From the NCBI GenBank assembly GCA_033063855.1, contig CP093830.1, positions 16,058,854 through 16,122,853 on the forward strand: a DNA stretch of 64,000 nt. Reading direction: 5' to 3'. Below are positions 27,843 through 40,417 of the stretch, piece by piece. The translations under genes were made by a program, and so were the position numbers. Origin of the DNA: Smittia aterrima. Lineage: Eukaryota > Arthropoda > Insecta > Diptera > Chironomidae. Position 1 is the stretch's first letter; each line of letters starts with the position of its first letter. The notes beneath the pieces are model-generated. The model was not told the DNA's origin. It searched no databases and saw only the letters and a list, made by a program, of their open reading frames with translations.

Positions 27843-27867
27843 AAATTTAAATTTCGCGCTTAAACGT
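27843..27867 (+). promoter_or_regulatory. Shared upstream element of the second small tandem gene
   Basis: AAATTTCGCGCTTAAACGT repeats the element at 27023-27044 upstream of the paralogue. It lies about 480 bases before the ATG, against about 250 in the first copy. Confidence 0.5.
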
Positions 27868-28334
27868 AAGACTTACTTTTTCAAATTAACAGTGACGACT
27901 TCAGTTTGTATTTAGAAATGTTACAATAGAAGAAGATGAACTCACATTGATATTTGATAATGGAGATTGTTAATAACTACTTGAGCTACAGATAGATGAA
28001 ATTCTCTAGGAGAAACATTATTCGTTGATTTTGTCAGTCTAGAAATAACAAGATTTAGAAATTTGAATTTGATACAGTGGCTCGCAACTAATCGAAGGGG
28101 CGTCCAATATTCGGACTTTCTGTTCTTTATTAATTTTCATCTTAGTTAATTAACAGTTTTCGTCTCATTATATGCAGTAATTTGTAAGATAAAGTAAGCA
28201 TCTGGTACCATACAACCGTAGGCATACACCCGTAGGCATACGAATTGACTATAACTTAAAATTCTAGTTTGTTGTGACAGAAACCATATTTTTCATATTT
28301 ACAGGAAAGCAAAACAACAACAATTTTCAATTTA

Positions 28335-28775
28335 ATGGCATCATCTCGTGAAAATCTACCAAGTCTGCTCAAGGTTGAACTCGATGCTTACAAGCTGATT
28401 CGTAGGTGCACAAAATACGAATCTAAGGTACATTTACAACACAGAAATTTTAAGAAGGAAGTATATGAATCAGAGAGGCTGGAGCTTGATCAGAAGCAAA
28501 TTCTAATAAATAAGCTCGAAGCTAATGAACAAGCATTCCAGTTAGCGTATGGTCGCTTACTTAATCACCTTTCAACTTACATTCGAAAATTACATGCAGA
28601 GGTTGAAAAGTGGCGATCTTTTGAAAACGATCCACCAGTAGCAGTCGCTTTAGAGATGGCAGAATTTCTTCTTAAAACTCAAATAAAACTGGAGAAAGAT
28701 GATTCGGACAGTATCGAGAGCAGCTCCAACTCAGGAAGCAAAATACCTGACCCGAAAGAGTCTTTAAAGTTGTGA
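28335..28775 (+). CDS. Small predicted helical protein, second of the tandem pair (146 aa)
   Basis: Complete ORF with start in TTAATGG context and stop TGA. It is homologous to the 27281-27658 product through most of its length, with a longer acidic/serine-rich C terminus (DDSDSIESSSNSGS). Heptad-like Leu/Ile spacing suggests a coiled coil; no membrane segment or catalytic motif is seen. The 5'UTR keeps the paralogue's words (TTAATTAACAG then TTTCGTCTC; ACAGTTCTCGTCTC in copy 1) and an intron (donor at 28194, acceptor ending 28304). So the gene was duplicated as a whole with its promoter. The function is unknown, and I know of no named homologue. Confidence 0.75.
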   Translation: MASSRENLPSLLKVELDAYKLIRRCTKYESKVHLQHRNFKKEVYESERLELDQKQILINKLEANEQAFQLAYGRLLNHLSTYIRKLHAEVEKWRSFENDPPVAVALEMAEFLLKTQIKLEKDDSDSIESSSNSGSKIPDPKESLKL

Positions 28776-29600
28776 ATCAAAAGTATCAAACAGCTACATG
28801 CTCTACATCGATCCACAAGCTTGAAGCTTGTATCTCCTCTCAAAATGTAATTATTATTATTACCTTGACATAATATATAATTTAATAAATCTCAAATTAA
28901 GACGAATTAGATTAGGACCTTCTGAATTTAATCATTGACTGCTATAGAGTCAAGCGAATCCTAGTCGGAAGCTCCATTCGGTAAATATGATATTTGTGCT
29001 ATCAACACTTTGTCGATCATGCAATAACAAGATTCGATATCTAAGTGGCAGCACAGATTTCGAAAAATTTTCAATCAACATTTTGTCGATCTTTGGCCTG
29101 AAGGAACAAGATTCTTGTTACAAGACAACAAAAACTTTTTATCAAGTAAGTTTAATGTTTAGAGTGCGTGTTAAACCTCGAGTATCATTAATTACTTAAT
29201 TATCATAATGATAATCAAGCAAATCATGTTCTTCTGAGAATTAAGACGTTGGCCCATAATATTTTCACTTGTTTCGGCCAACACACGCAAGATTTTTTTT
29301 CCTCTTTCTTGTAATTCCAACTCTTCAGAAACTTCTCAAGATAAAAAAGAATTACTAAGAAATTTCGTTGTCATCGCTTGCAGAAAAATAATTCTTTCAT
29401 TTCAAAACTCTGACTTCACATTTTTTCCAAAACAAATTTCATTTCTCCTTCTCAAGTCGATTTCAAGTTTCTTCTCTTCCTTCTCATTCCGAACTGCGAA
29501 CCAAATTAATTTTTATAGGAAACACAAAAATCCGTTTTTTTTCTTCATTTTTCTCCCGCACGGTCCATTATTTCAGACAAAAAGAAAAGCGAAAGAAAGA
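28776..29600. other. Non-coding stretch after the small tandem genes
   Basis: No credible gene. An AATAAA at about 28882 could end the second small gene. From about 29270 the sequence is again pyrimidine-rich, desert-like DNA leading into the first shared block of unit 3. Confidence 0.4.
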
Positions 29601-29621
29601 GGAAAAATCGTCGTCGTCATC

Positions 29622-29641
29622 ATGCAAATTAATGCTCATGG
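29622..29641 (+). promoter_or_regulatory. Octamer/homeodomain-like conserved element, unit 3
   Basis: Identical to 7033-7052 while flanks show substitutions, consistent with constraint on the octamer core. Confidence 0.4.
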
Positions 29642-32189
29642 AAAGTCTCGTTGTTCTCATAAGAAGCAGAAAAAAAAGTTAATGGAGATGAGAATGGTCG
29701 TGGGGTTTAAAACATAAACTCCTCGTTCAGTGCTCACAGAATTTCATACAAAACCAAACATTTTTGCTTAAGAACAGTCGCCGACTGTTTCAATGGGTCG
29801 CTTGGATGAGAGAGTTTGGGGGAAACTTCGAAACACCCTCGAGAGTGTACGCTAACGCATAATTATTCATTATGCGCGGAATCCGTAAGAAGAAATTTTT
29901 CTCGTTTTCCTTCGGATTTTTATTTTCTTCATTTGGGAAAAGGGATGAGGTCGCAGTGGAGGAAGAAAATTACTAAACTCCCTCCTCTCGTGTTTATTTC
30001 CCTCATTTAATATCCATCTGGGGCTCACAACTTGAAACTTTCCCTTCGCTTTTCTTTATGTGAAAGCATTCTGAATGCTGTAAATGAGTGTATACGGTCG
30101 ATGGCGAACACCCGAGAAGAAACAACATTCAAATGCGAGACTGGAAATAAATGGAATTAAAGAAAATAAAGGGGATCGGAGCAGAATCTTATGAAGCATT
30201 TCGTCTTATTCATTTGTTCGCCTCATACTCCTGTCACTCATTCTCGCTGCGTCCATCCAGGGACAAAAGCGTTTCGCTCAAAATCGATTTATCAGGAAAA
30301 AAGAAAATTTGCAAGCTTAGTAGTAAAGTCCAGGTTCGTGAAAATTCCCTGATTTCACTCTGAATTTTCTCGACGTTCCATTTGTGTTGGTAATTTCATT
30401 TTCACCGTGTTGAAGAATCATTAAGATGTAGAATCAAGACGAAAGTAATTCCTCTCCTTGCATGACCCACGAAGACACGCACACACGAACACACTCACAC
30501 ACGCGATATCAGCAACCCTCTAAAAAATTTAAATTTCAACATTATTTGAAATCAAATGGATTTGTCGTCATCTTCTTCAGAGACTAAGATAGTGACGAGA
30601 GCAAGAGAAGTAAAGACGATTACACTAAGTCGATGTAAATTTACTTTTCGTGGATCTCGTTCTTCTATCTCGGAAGAAGAAAAAATCGCTGCGGGGCTAA
30701 AACAATGAAAATTCGACATTTTCCAAACTTCTCCATTTTTGTTCTCGCTAATTCATCGTTCCATGCAGTTAAAGAAATAAACGCGAGGGTGGCGAAAAAA
30801 GGGTTAAAATCAAAAAGTTGCACGAAGGAAACCGTCAAGACAGAAACTAATGTAAAAGAAAAGGAAGAGAGTTTTTTTGTTGCAGCCGTTCCATTTATCG
30901 TACGCCGAATTTAAATTTAGGGTGAATTTTTAATTAACAAAAATATGCAGATGACTCTTCTTTGAATGTATAAGTTGATGCTGAGTCTCAAATTTATGTT
31001 TGGTTGCCATGAACGCATTTGATGTGCACACATGAGATGATCGTATCATTGTTTCATGAAAAATATTTCGTGATTAGGGGCGAAGAATGAAATTTTAATT
31101 TCCAGTTTACCGATGGTGGAAAATAAAGAAGCCATTCAGCTTTTTTATCTTAAACCCGCAGTTTTCTTTTCTAAAGCGAAACCTACAACAATGTCCACAC
31201 TTTTAAAGATAATTCAATGAACGTGACCAAACGTGTACATTAAATCTACTTACATATCAATTTGTTTGAATCGTCCTGCCACTCTTTTAGCCACTGAATC
31301 TACACTAAGCCGGACAAACCTGTTGCTAGAGAAATCTCCCTTCAAGCTAATAATCTCAATTTAAATCGCCTCTTCAACTGACCCTTCCTTAAGGCAGACG
31401 AGCCCTTCTCGTTTTTATTTTATTGCGATTCAACCCTCGTTGTTGTTTTGATTTTAACTTGTTTGTAAACAAATTGATTTATGAGGATTGACCGGTGAAT
31501 TGTGATCGCTCTATCTGAGAGGTCAGATAATTAAGTTGTTTATTAGACCAACTTCACGATTTAAAAATTGAATATTCTTACCAGTTCCCCTTGCTATCTG
31601 AAGTTCTTCTAACTTTATTGATGACATCACGTTTACTTTTAAGAGTTAACCTCTTTTAATAAAATTATTATACAAACGAAAGACGAGCAAGTGGGAGCTG
31701 TTCGAAGAGGCAAATTCCTTTTTATGAGAAGGCCTCAACCACCCCTCGGTGTTGTTAAGAAGGGGAGATTGAATTCCATCGCGTTATAGCCTCTTCTAGT
31801 GCGGAATAAAAAAATAAAAATCATCATAACGGAGAAGAGCTGTGCGGCTTTCTGCCTTTACTTTCGGAACAGGAGTTTAAAATAATAAAGAATAATGAAA
31901 AAGTAGCCCAACCACCTCTCACTCAAACCCAACGAAGGCGAAAGACAGAAATAAGAAAAATCGATTAAGTGTTTTGTAGATGAGTTCTCTCTGTGTTGGT
32001 ATAATAATTGCGTTTGACTGGAAATAAAATTCGATGACGTTTGTTTTTTCTGTTGATAAGCTCGAGAGACTTAAGTTTCCTCGTCTTTTGAATTCCTGCC
32101 AACTTCCATAAAGATCAAAGTTTGTGAAGTAACTGGCGCTTCAACGGGAGAAATTGTTTACTGAAATAGCTCACGACTCAAACGATAAC

Positions 32190-32455
32190 GATGCAATTCT
32201 GTCATGACTTCTTCATCAATGTTTGCTTTTCATCGCTTCATGTGAACTCTCGTTATTGATTTCTCATCAATTTGAGTTCGTTGCAGGCTAGAATTATGCA
32301 TGATATATGCGAAGTAAACCAATAAATCTATCAGCGAGAACTGCAATTATTTGATGAAGCCAACGAGTCAATAAATTCTCTCGTAGATAAAAACTTTCAA
32401 TTGAGATGTTGATCATGAAGCGAGAACGAAACGTCTTCGTGATTTCCTTCACGTT
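32190..32455. repeat. Unit 3 copy of the 18590-18840 block
   Basis: Direct-orientation copy with a few substitutions and single-base indels. Confidence 0.85.
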
Positions 32456-33384
32456 CGCTTTGACCGATGACTTGCCAATTTCTTGAATGAATTGAGATCA
32501 TGAACGAAATTGAGTTGCATTTGATTTGGTTAAAGTTGATTTGATAAACTTCTCGTGACCGACTGCTTCGAGTTGGGAGATAGCAAATTCCCCTCGCTTT
32601 CTTCGAGCCGTTTTGGAATTTTGCGAATTTTTAGAGCAACAGGTTGATCTAGCAAAGCATGAAAGTCAAACTTGAGAGGAAATGTCGGATCAGAAGGGAG
32701 AAAAATGCAATCAAACAATTGCAAACGAGTGCACCATGCTTCACTTGAAGCTTTAATGAGTTTCTCTTTGTTCTTTATTAAGAGCTCTGTTGTTTCTATA
32801 ATTGATGGATCAAGCAGTTTGGCCTTGAGACCTCGTTCAAGTTAACATTAGGAAGCGTTAAGTTTACGATACGTGATTTTAGAGAGAAAAATATTTTAAT
32901 GCATCAGCACAACTTTCAAAACAAATTATTTTCCTTTCCAGTGGATCAAAAATCATCGTTTACGACTTTCAACTCATTCCTTCTTCTCGAATGTGCGCTG
33001 AAATTGATTAAATTCTCTCTCCGTTCGTGTTCAAACCGATTATTCTTCAACAGATTGCAAAAGTTAAAAGAAAGGCGCTTCAGTTTAACGTGTGATGCAC
33101 GCGCGATCCAATTTAATGTTCATTCAATTTAATTCGAAAATAACAAAGAAGAGTTCAAGAACTGAGCGAAAGGTCAAGCGATGTGCGATTTTCTCGTCTG
33201 AGTTTGTGCAGTTAACACGAGTTTTACATGAAAATTGATGGTTTTGGAGTGAGAGGCGAGAAGTGCAAGATGACCTGGAGTTCTGTCGCTTGTGTTAGCT
33301 AGTTCGCTAGATGAAGAATGTTCCGTGAGAATGTTGCACAACTGAAACTAATTGCTGATAATCGAAGGGACTAATGCGACAGAT

Positions 33385-33740
33385 GCTCAAACAACCCTTT
33401 GAGTATCGCCTAAACTAAAAGTTTTCATTTCATTTGTATTCGTGACATTTAAAATAATTTTTTGAGGCTCAGGAATAAATTAAAGAGAAGAATCTTAAAC
33501 TCATTCATTCTCAACGAAGTGTGTGCTTTTCCGATTTATTTTCTCATTTCAAACTTCTCAAGGGAGCTCCGAGATACTTGAAAAAATCCATGGAACATTC
33601 TCATAGTTAAATATCTCATTTAAATCAATAATTTTAAGCATGAACGCATGAGGATTAAACTCTCGCAAATGAATAAAAAACACTCACGAACTTTGTTTGC
33701 TGTTTTTTATAAGAAGTCATAAATTTCCCGTCTGGCGGTT
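33385..33740. repeat. Unit 3 copy of the 19690-20065 block
   Basis: Near-identical partner of the unit 2 block. The right edge is sharp: after GGCGGTTT the two copies become unrelated. Confidence 0.85.
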
Positions 33741-35199
33741 TCGTAGGGACTTTTCATAAAACGAAATCTTTCTTTTGATGAAATCATTGTGAAAAAATAT
33801 TTCTTTTATTGCTTCAAGAGAAATCCCTCGAAAATCCCGGCAAAGCGTTCCAGTTTTTCTTTGCTCTTTTCGCTATTTTTTATCTTTACATTCGGTTTGA
33901 ATATTTCGCCAACATCATAAGAGCTATTCACAAATTTATGCATGGATGCAAAGCAGGAAGAAACAAAAAAGGATGCTCAAGACGGAAGCTTTGTACGATG
34001 ATGTGCGAGGTTCACTTTTTTTTTGTCGAGATTCCCTTCAGGCAAAAATGATTAAATTATCTCATATTGGCAAATAATTTGAATGCAGAAAACTCATGGC
34101 AACGAGATATTCTTTTTTCTATCTCATTCTCACTTTCCCCATCCTCAGCTCGTTTCGGTTTTCATATGGTAATTCAATTCTTCCCTTCATTTCCACCATC
34201 AGAACACATTTGTGCTGTGTGTGATTTCCTGACGATAACGAGGTTTGCGGGATGTTGATAATAAAGCTTTGACTCGAATAAGATTCAACTTTACTTCAGT
34301 TAAAGAAAATTTAAATGAAGCTGGACTGGGAATCTTAGAAATAACTTTTTGACTACGAGACAAGAATATTCGGAGACAACCACATGAACAACTGTGAAGA
34401 GAGACTTGAAAGATTAAGAATTTATGATTGAGGTTTTGGTTGCCGAGTGTTGAATATCCAAACTATCATTTATAATTGCTAACATATCACCGAGTGGCTT
34501 TCCCTTAGGCATGACCTTTCTTATCTTCCTTCGTTGGTTTCCCATTCCCTTCTTTTGGGACTCGAGAGCTGTCTGTACAATTTGTTGACAATTTTATGGG
34601 AGTTTGTTAGTTGCTTCGAGCTCTTATAATCCTTAAAGAGTAATTTCTTCTCTGGTTTCACTTTCTAATTTGAATGTCAATGTCATCAGCTTCGTTCACC
34701 GCAAAATCAACATCTTCCACCCTCAAACGATATAACATGCTGCAAATTTTTTAAATGTGCCAATTTTGCTCCCTTGCAAAGTTTCAAGTGTCGCGTAACC
34801 CCGAAAGTGAAAGTATTTCTAGGAAGGGAGAGCTTCGAGGTAACGACGTGATAAAATTTGCATGATGAGGATATTTTGCGACTGATGAATTATCGTCCAC
34901 GTGTTTAAATTTATTGCTCGACAATGAATTCATTGGACGAATTGAGGTTTCATTCAGCAACAGAAGTGTCTGGTGCCTTTTGCTCTCTCAAAGTAAAGAA
35001 CAAGTTAATAAGAAGAAGTTCTTATGACAACAATGACTTCGGTAGCCACTGAAAGATTTCAAAATTTGCATTAAATCTGTTTTGAGATCTTTTAATTTAA
35101 GATAAATAATAAAACATAAATCATTTCGAAAATTTCCTCTTGGCGCCCTCCCTCACATTCCTTCGTCTTTGTCTTGTTTTAAGTAGACAAAAGATAAGA

Positions 35200-35830
35200 A
35201 AATTTATTTTCCCTTAAACTACCCAGTCAAGTGAATGTTATTGAGTATACTTCTCAGTCTTTCTGGAATTTCAAATTTATGTTTAGTGTGTCAAAATTGT
35301 GAGAGGGTGGGAGGGAGATGAAGTTGTGGCCTGCAGATGTAAAGAAAATTAATTTTCTTCTGAACGTTGGTCATTGATATCAAGTTTTCTTTTCTTGCTT
35401 CGAGGAAAACAGAAAAATTCAGGTGAACTGCGCGTTATCATGTCGTGTCAGTTGATTAAGTAGAAAATATCGATTTCCATCGACAAACATTTGCTTTGTA
35501 TAATTAATTTTCATTGTTTCGTGTTGATTGTGTAAGCAGAGAATAAGTTTCGATAAAAAATATTTTCTTATATTACGTAAATGAGTTTAACTAACAAACA
35601 AACGTTTGGGTTCTTGCCACAATAAACTTTGGAAAATATGAACGTGACAGAACGTGTAGCACGGCAAATGTTTGATGAAGGAGTTGGAGTGTGCTTGGTT
35701 AATATTAATTGCATAATTAGAAGTTTAGTGAACAACAAACTCTCGTCTCGGAGATCTATGGAAAGTTCATTAATCTGAGAGCGAGAGATCTCAACGGAAA
35801 TAAAATTTTCCACCTGATTGCTTCACATAT
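35200..35830. repeat. Unit 3 copy of the 20750-21480 block
   Basis: Near-identical partner carrying a 34-base and a 15-base deletion relative to unit 2. Confidence 0.88.
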
Positions 35831-38516
35831 TCATTCAATCAACATTTTCTTTCGATTCATTCTACTTTTGTAATTGATTACGAAGCGTTTAAGAAACGTA
35901 AGATCAGTGTAAAATTTACACTGTAAATAGAAATTTCGGTATTGATTCGCATCAAGTTTTTAAATAAGGTAAAATAAGGTAAAATATTTTCTGGATCGAA
36001 AGTTTTTAATTAAAACTGTAAAGAAACAAAGTCAAGATGTCTTTTTACATTGGTAACTGATGCTCATCGATGTTTGTTGAATTTATTCGACAGTAATTTC
36101 TTTCCTGAGTCAAAATATATTTCATTGATATGATTTATTACTGCAATCTCCAATCTCAGCTTCTCCCCTCTGCACTTAAAGAGCAATCTGAGATGTAAGA
36201 TTTCATTTGCATAATTGAACAGTTTTCTTCCCTTTCGCGGCTTCTTTAGCGAGAAATGTTCGACAGCATCGTAAAATAAGTTCGAAGACACTAACAGTAA
36301 AATGAAATTTTAAAATTACTCCTCCACGATGCTAATAAATTTGAATTTGGTGTTTACGAGATTCGGCTTGAAAACAAAGATTGTTGTTGGTAAAATTCAC
36401 TGGCACGCGTTGTCAATATCTTCAATGTTAAGTCAGATTTTAAAGAGGAGTTTCGTTAATAATCGATGATTGATTTTGCGCAGTTCTTAAGCTAACAACC
36501 TGCGTCACTTATTGAAGCTTCTATAGTTAAATATTCTTTGATCGATCTCGCATTATTAAATGTTTACTCGATCGATCCACTGCTCCAATTTTTCCTTTCA
36601 CGACTCTTCATTCTCAATGTGTTTTTATTATTTCAAAACGATTATTTTCATTTCTTGTTCTTCCCATTTCTTTTATGAAACAATCCACGATTCTTCTTTA
36701 TTGGAGAGAACAGAACAGCGAAAAGGGCATTTCGTCAGGGTTTGGAGTCTTGAAAGAAACTTTTGCGAATTGATTTTTGATGAAACGCGAAGAGAACAAT
36801 TCAAAACACTGCAAAGGAGTGTTGTGTTATTCGCGATTTATATCACACACGATTTTTAATAATTTTTCATTCCACATTTGAATTTGAAAGAAACAGAAAC
36901 AAGAAAGTTTGAATAATGCTGGATAACAAAAGGCATTGAGATTCATGCATGTACACCGTCAGAGAAATTAGTTTTTATTTTGCATTTTATGATCGCTTTG
37001 TTCAAAAGATAAACATGAAACGGGAGGAAAGTGCACAAGCCGTTTCTGTTTGAAAAGAATTGACTTTGACAATTTAATTGCTCGAATGTCCAACGAAGTA
37101 TTTCCCTGTCCAGAGGGTCAAAGGTTAGAGGACCAAGGTCAGTTTTTTTTCCTTCGCAGATGCTTCGTTAGACAAATCGTCTCGACTCATTGCATTTTTG
37201 AATTTAAATTATTCTTCACCAGTCGTAAAACAATTTAAACGAAAATGTTAGTAAAACTCAACAAAGTTTCTTCTAAATTTTCATTCAAAAAGTTGCCTTT
37301 TCCTTTCTAAGTCTCCTCTGTCCTACATTTATTAAGAGAGAAATTTAAATGAAAATCGATTAACTTTCTTACATCCAACATTTCTCCTGAGATTTTTCGT
37401 TGAAGCGTGGGAGGTCGGGATGGGTGGAAATGAAAAGAAGGCCGAGCTCTCCATTGCCGAGTTGATCTCATTCCACTGGAAAATATTTTTAATTTATGCA
37501 CGGAGCCGAAAAAAATCTCTTTCTTCATCAGTGTGAGTACAAGTGTGGCCCAAGGAGATGAGGGAGAAAAGTTGATTCATTTAACTTATTTCAAAGAAGG
37601 TTTTTTTGGTGAAGAGACGACGTCGCTTGCGAAGAAAATAAAATCAGCTCAGAAGTACTCAGGCTGGGTAAGGGTGAGTAAGCAAGGGTGAGAGCGGATG
37701 CTGGGACATTTGAATCAATATCACTGAGGACTAACACAGTCGCAGAAGCTTCGTTGAAGACCTGAGCAAGAAATTTTCTTACTTTTGTTTTGTGTTTTTG
37801 CTTAGCTCACAATTTTATTCACCAAGATGCCGTCAATATATTACGTAAAAGGGTTGGGTGGATAAGAAAGTAGTTACGATACAATGATGAGCTTGCCAGT
37901 ATGAGTGAAGAACTCATAACTTGGATCATTTATAATTAAGATTCCGCGTTTATCAAGAATCAACAAAATTCCTTTTTATCTCTCAGCAGAAAACTCTTTG
38001 AAAAGTCAATAATTAATTTTATGTTTCAAACTCTCGCTCCAAATGTTCTTCGACTCATCCAAAAAGAAAAGGGAAAACATCGAAGTTGTTGATAATAAAT
38101 TTCATTCATTTTTCTTCCCCCAAAGCACGCTTCGAATTCACATAAAATTTCTCTCTTTTTTTTGCACATAAACATTATGCGACCAATAGAAAGTTGCAGA
38201 ATTTTTGCGTGTCGAAAATTATTGGCAGTTGAGAGAAAAGAGAAAATGTGAAACGTGCTAGCATAGGAAAGAGTTGACAGGCGAGAATGTTTTTATGTAT
38301 CAAAAAAAAAATATTTTCCAACAAAATAAAAATCACGCCCCAAACAAGGACTTGTACGCTTGGCATCGTAGGTCTCTAACTTGACTAAAAAGAAATTGAT
38401 TGATTTTTGTCACTGACTCTCTTGATTATCGAAAGAGAAAACTTGGAATCTATGATAAGAACTTTCGATGCTCGGAAAAAGCTTAAATTTTGTTTATCCA
38501 TACGAATATGCTTCTC

Positions 38517-38575
38517 TAGTGTTGCCGCATGTATTTCCATGACATGTAGAACATGAAAATAAAAAAGGGCGTGGC
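38517..38575 (+). promoter_or_regulatory. Paired motif module (unit 3; second motif inverted)
   Basis: TAGTGTTGCCG at 38517-38527, then GGCGTGGC at 38568-38575, the reverse complement of GCCACGCC. Confidence 0.35.
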
Positions 38576-40417
38576 TTCCTCTGCAGATCAACTGAAACGT
38601 TGTGTTTTCATATGAAACTTTCTTATACTTTCTCATGTCGCGTCTCTTCAACTTTCTTCTTCGAAAAACACGAGCTGCTGCTAATTAGCTTAAGACATTC
38701 CGTTGTGTTTGTGTGGAGCATAATATATGATGATATGGGGCATGCGTCACATCGAGTGATATGCTACATGCTCCACAGAGAGAGAGTTGTGTGTGTTCTT
38801 CAACGAGAGGTGGAAAGTTTTTTGGTCTAAGACTTGGGCTGATAAAGTATCCTCATCAACGTTTTCTTTTTATTAACATTTCCAGCAACTCGCTAATGTA
38901 TTTTCTGTAATAATAGTTGGAGATAATCTAGGCTAGGCCAGGGAAACTTTAACTACAAATTTATTTCAATCGAAACTCGTGAAATGATCGTGAACCTTAA
39001 TCTCTTAAACAATCAAAACCGCTTTTGTCGGATTTTCCGGATATGCTTTCCACATGACCAGCTTGCTCTGAAAACGAGATTTACCTGCTAACTTCTTTGT
39101 GCTTCTTCGCTGCGCATCATTGAAGAGCAATTTTTGTTTAAATTCGGTAACGAAAAGATTTCCTAGAGGCTCAAAACGGAACCGATAACGGTTAAAGCGG
39201 ATTTTTCTGTTTCCGTGCCAACGGTCATCTCGAATTAGCATTTTTCCGTTGAATGGAAAAGAAAGATTTCGGCGCGTCTTGGAGTTCTAATCTGATGAAC
39301 AAATCATCTCGACAGTCGGTCAAAAAGAATTTACAAAATTTCTTTCTTGAAAAAGTAAAGAAATAAAGTTATAAATTCACCCCTTTCGTTTGAGCACGCG
39401 GAACCCTCACATCGCTTTGTCTTAGCTCTTCTCTATAGAAACAATTTAAAGATGGTGAGTTTTGTAGGAGAGAAATCGATTGTCAACCTCTATGAATAAC
39501 CACTCAGCAAAACCAAAAGCAAAACTCATCAGAACGAGAAATCAATGACAAGTAAAAGTTAGCCCACAAAAGCCACAGTGGATGCAAGAAAGCAGCGCTC
39601 AATTGGAACAGTTTTCTTCTCATTCACTCTTGACATAAAACTGACGAATCAATTTCATTGAATTGGCAGATCATTGAACGCTTAAGTCACTTGAATTGAT
39701 GTTGTTGTCAGATTCAAACATAACGCAATCTTTGAAATTTCTTTCACTCGCTCACAAAAGATGATTTATTAGTAAAGCAACTATCGTGAACCTCCCGTTG
39801 TTAACACGTATGTTCTGCTCTTCTCCCGTCACCATGTTCTCAGTTAATGATAGCGATTAATATGAAATGGCTCGAACAAGAGAAAAGTCATCGATTAATC
39901 GAGCAACATGCTTTGCATTTAAGAATTGCCATAATTTATTATGAACTTAATTGTAGCTTGTGCAAGCGTAAGCTAATCTTCTCGGTCATCTCACCCAAAG
40001 AAAAGAATTCTTTGTTTTAACACCCGAAAAAAGAGTTCTCACATTCGCTCATTGTCTAACAATTGCAGGCTGACCAGAGCTGACTAAACCTCTTTACGTG
40101 CTCATGACTCAAACATATTTTTATAACAATGAAGAAGACTTTGGTGACCATGGGAACTGAAATAAAAGAGTTGTACTCGTTGTCCATATTCAACAAAGTC
40201 ATCATACATTAAACATGTGGAAACTCATCAAAAATGAATCCATGAGAAACTCAGTCACTGCTTCCCACAAAACCTAAGAGATTTAAACACCAAAAAAGAA
40301 AAAAAAAGAAAGAAAAAGCTCGAGCAGCATAAATTTTCTCTACGATCAAAAATATAAAATAAAAAAGAAGAAGAAGTGTAGGAATCTGCCTTTTTCGCGC
40401 TGTCAACCCAAAAAAGA

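Larger units (their letters stand above)
26420..40300. repeat. Degenerate tandem unit 3 of the gene desert (about 13.9 kb), interrupted by two small genes
   Basis: It opens with a third, partial copy of the leading block (26440-26790 resembles 5640-5990). It then holds an insertion-like stretch of about 2.4 kb unique to this unit with two small tandem genes, and resumes the shared block order from about 29600 to 40260. The last shared blocks are 39790-39870 (with 25515-25590, GTTAACACGTATG then CTCCCGTCACCATGT) and 40010-40260 (with 25740-26030). The unit ends near the lov promoter region. No other gene is supported. Confidence 0.7.

Noticed and set aside
4880..40300. The tandem units as a transposon array
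   Set aside because: No transposase, reverse transcriptase, terminal inverted repeats or target duplications were seen at unit borders; a genome-wide copy search would still be needed to exclude it fully.
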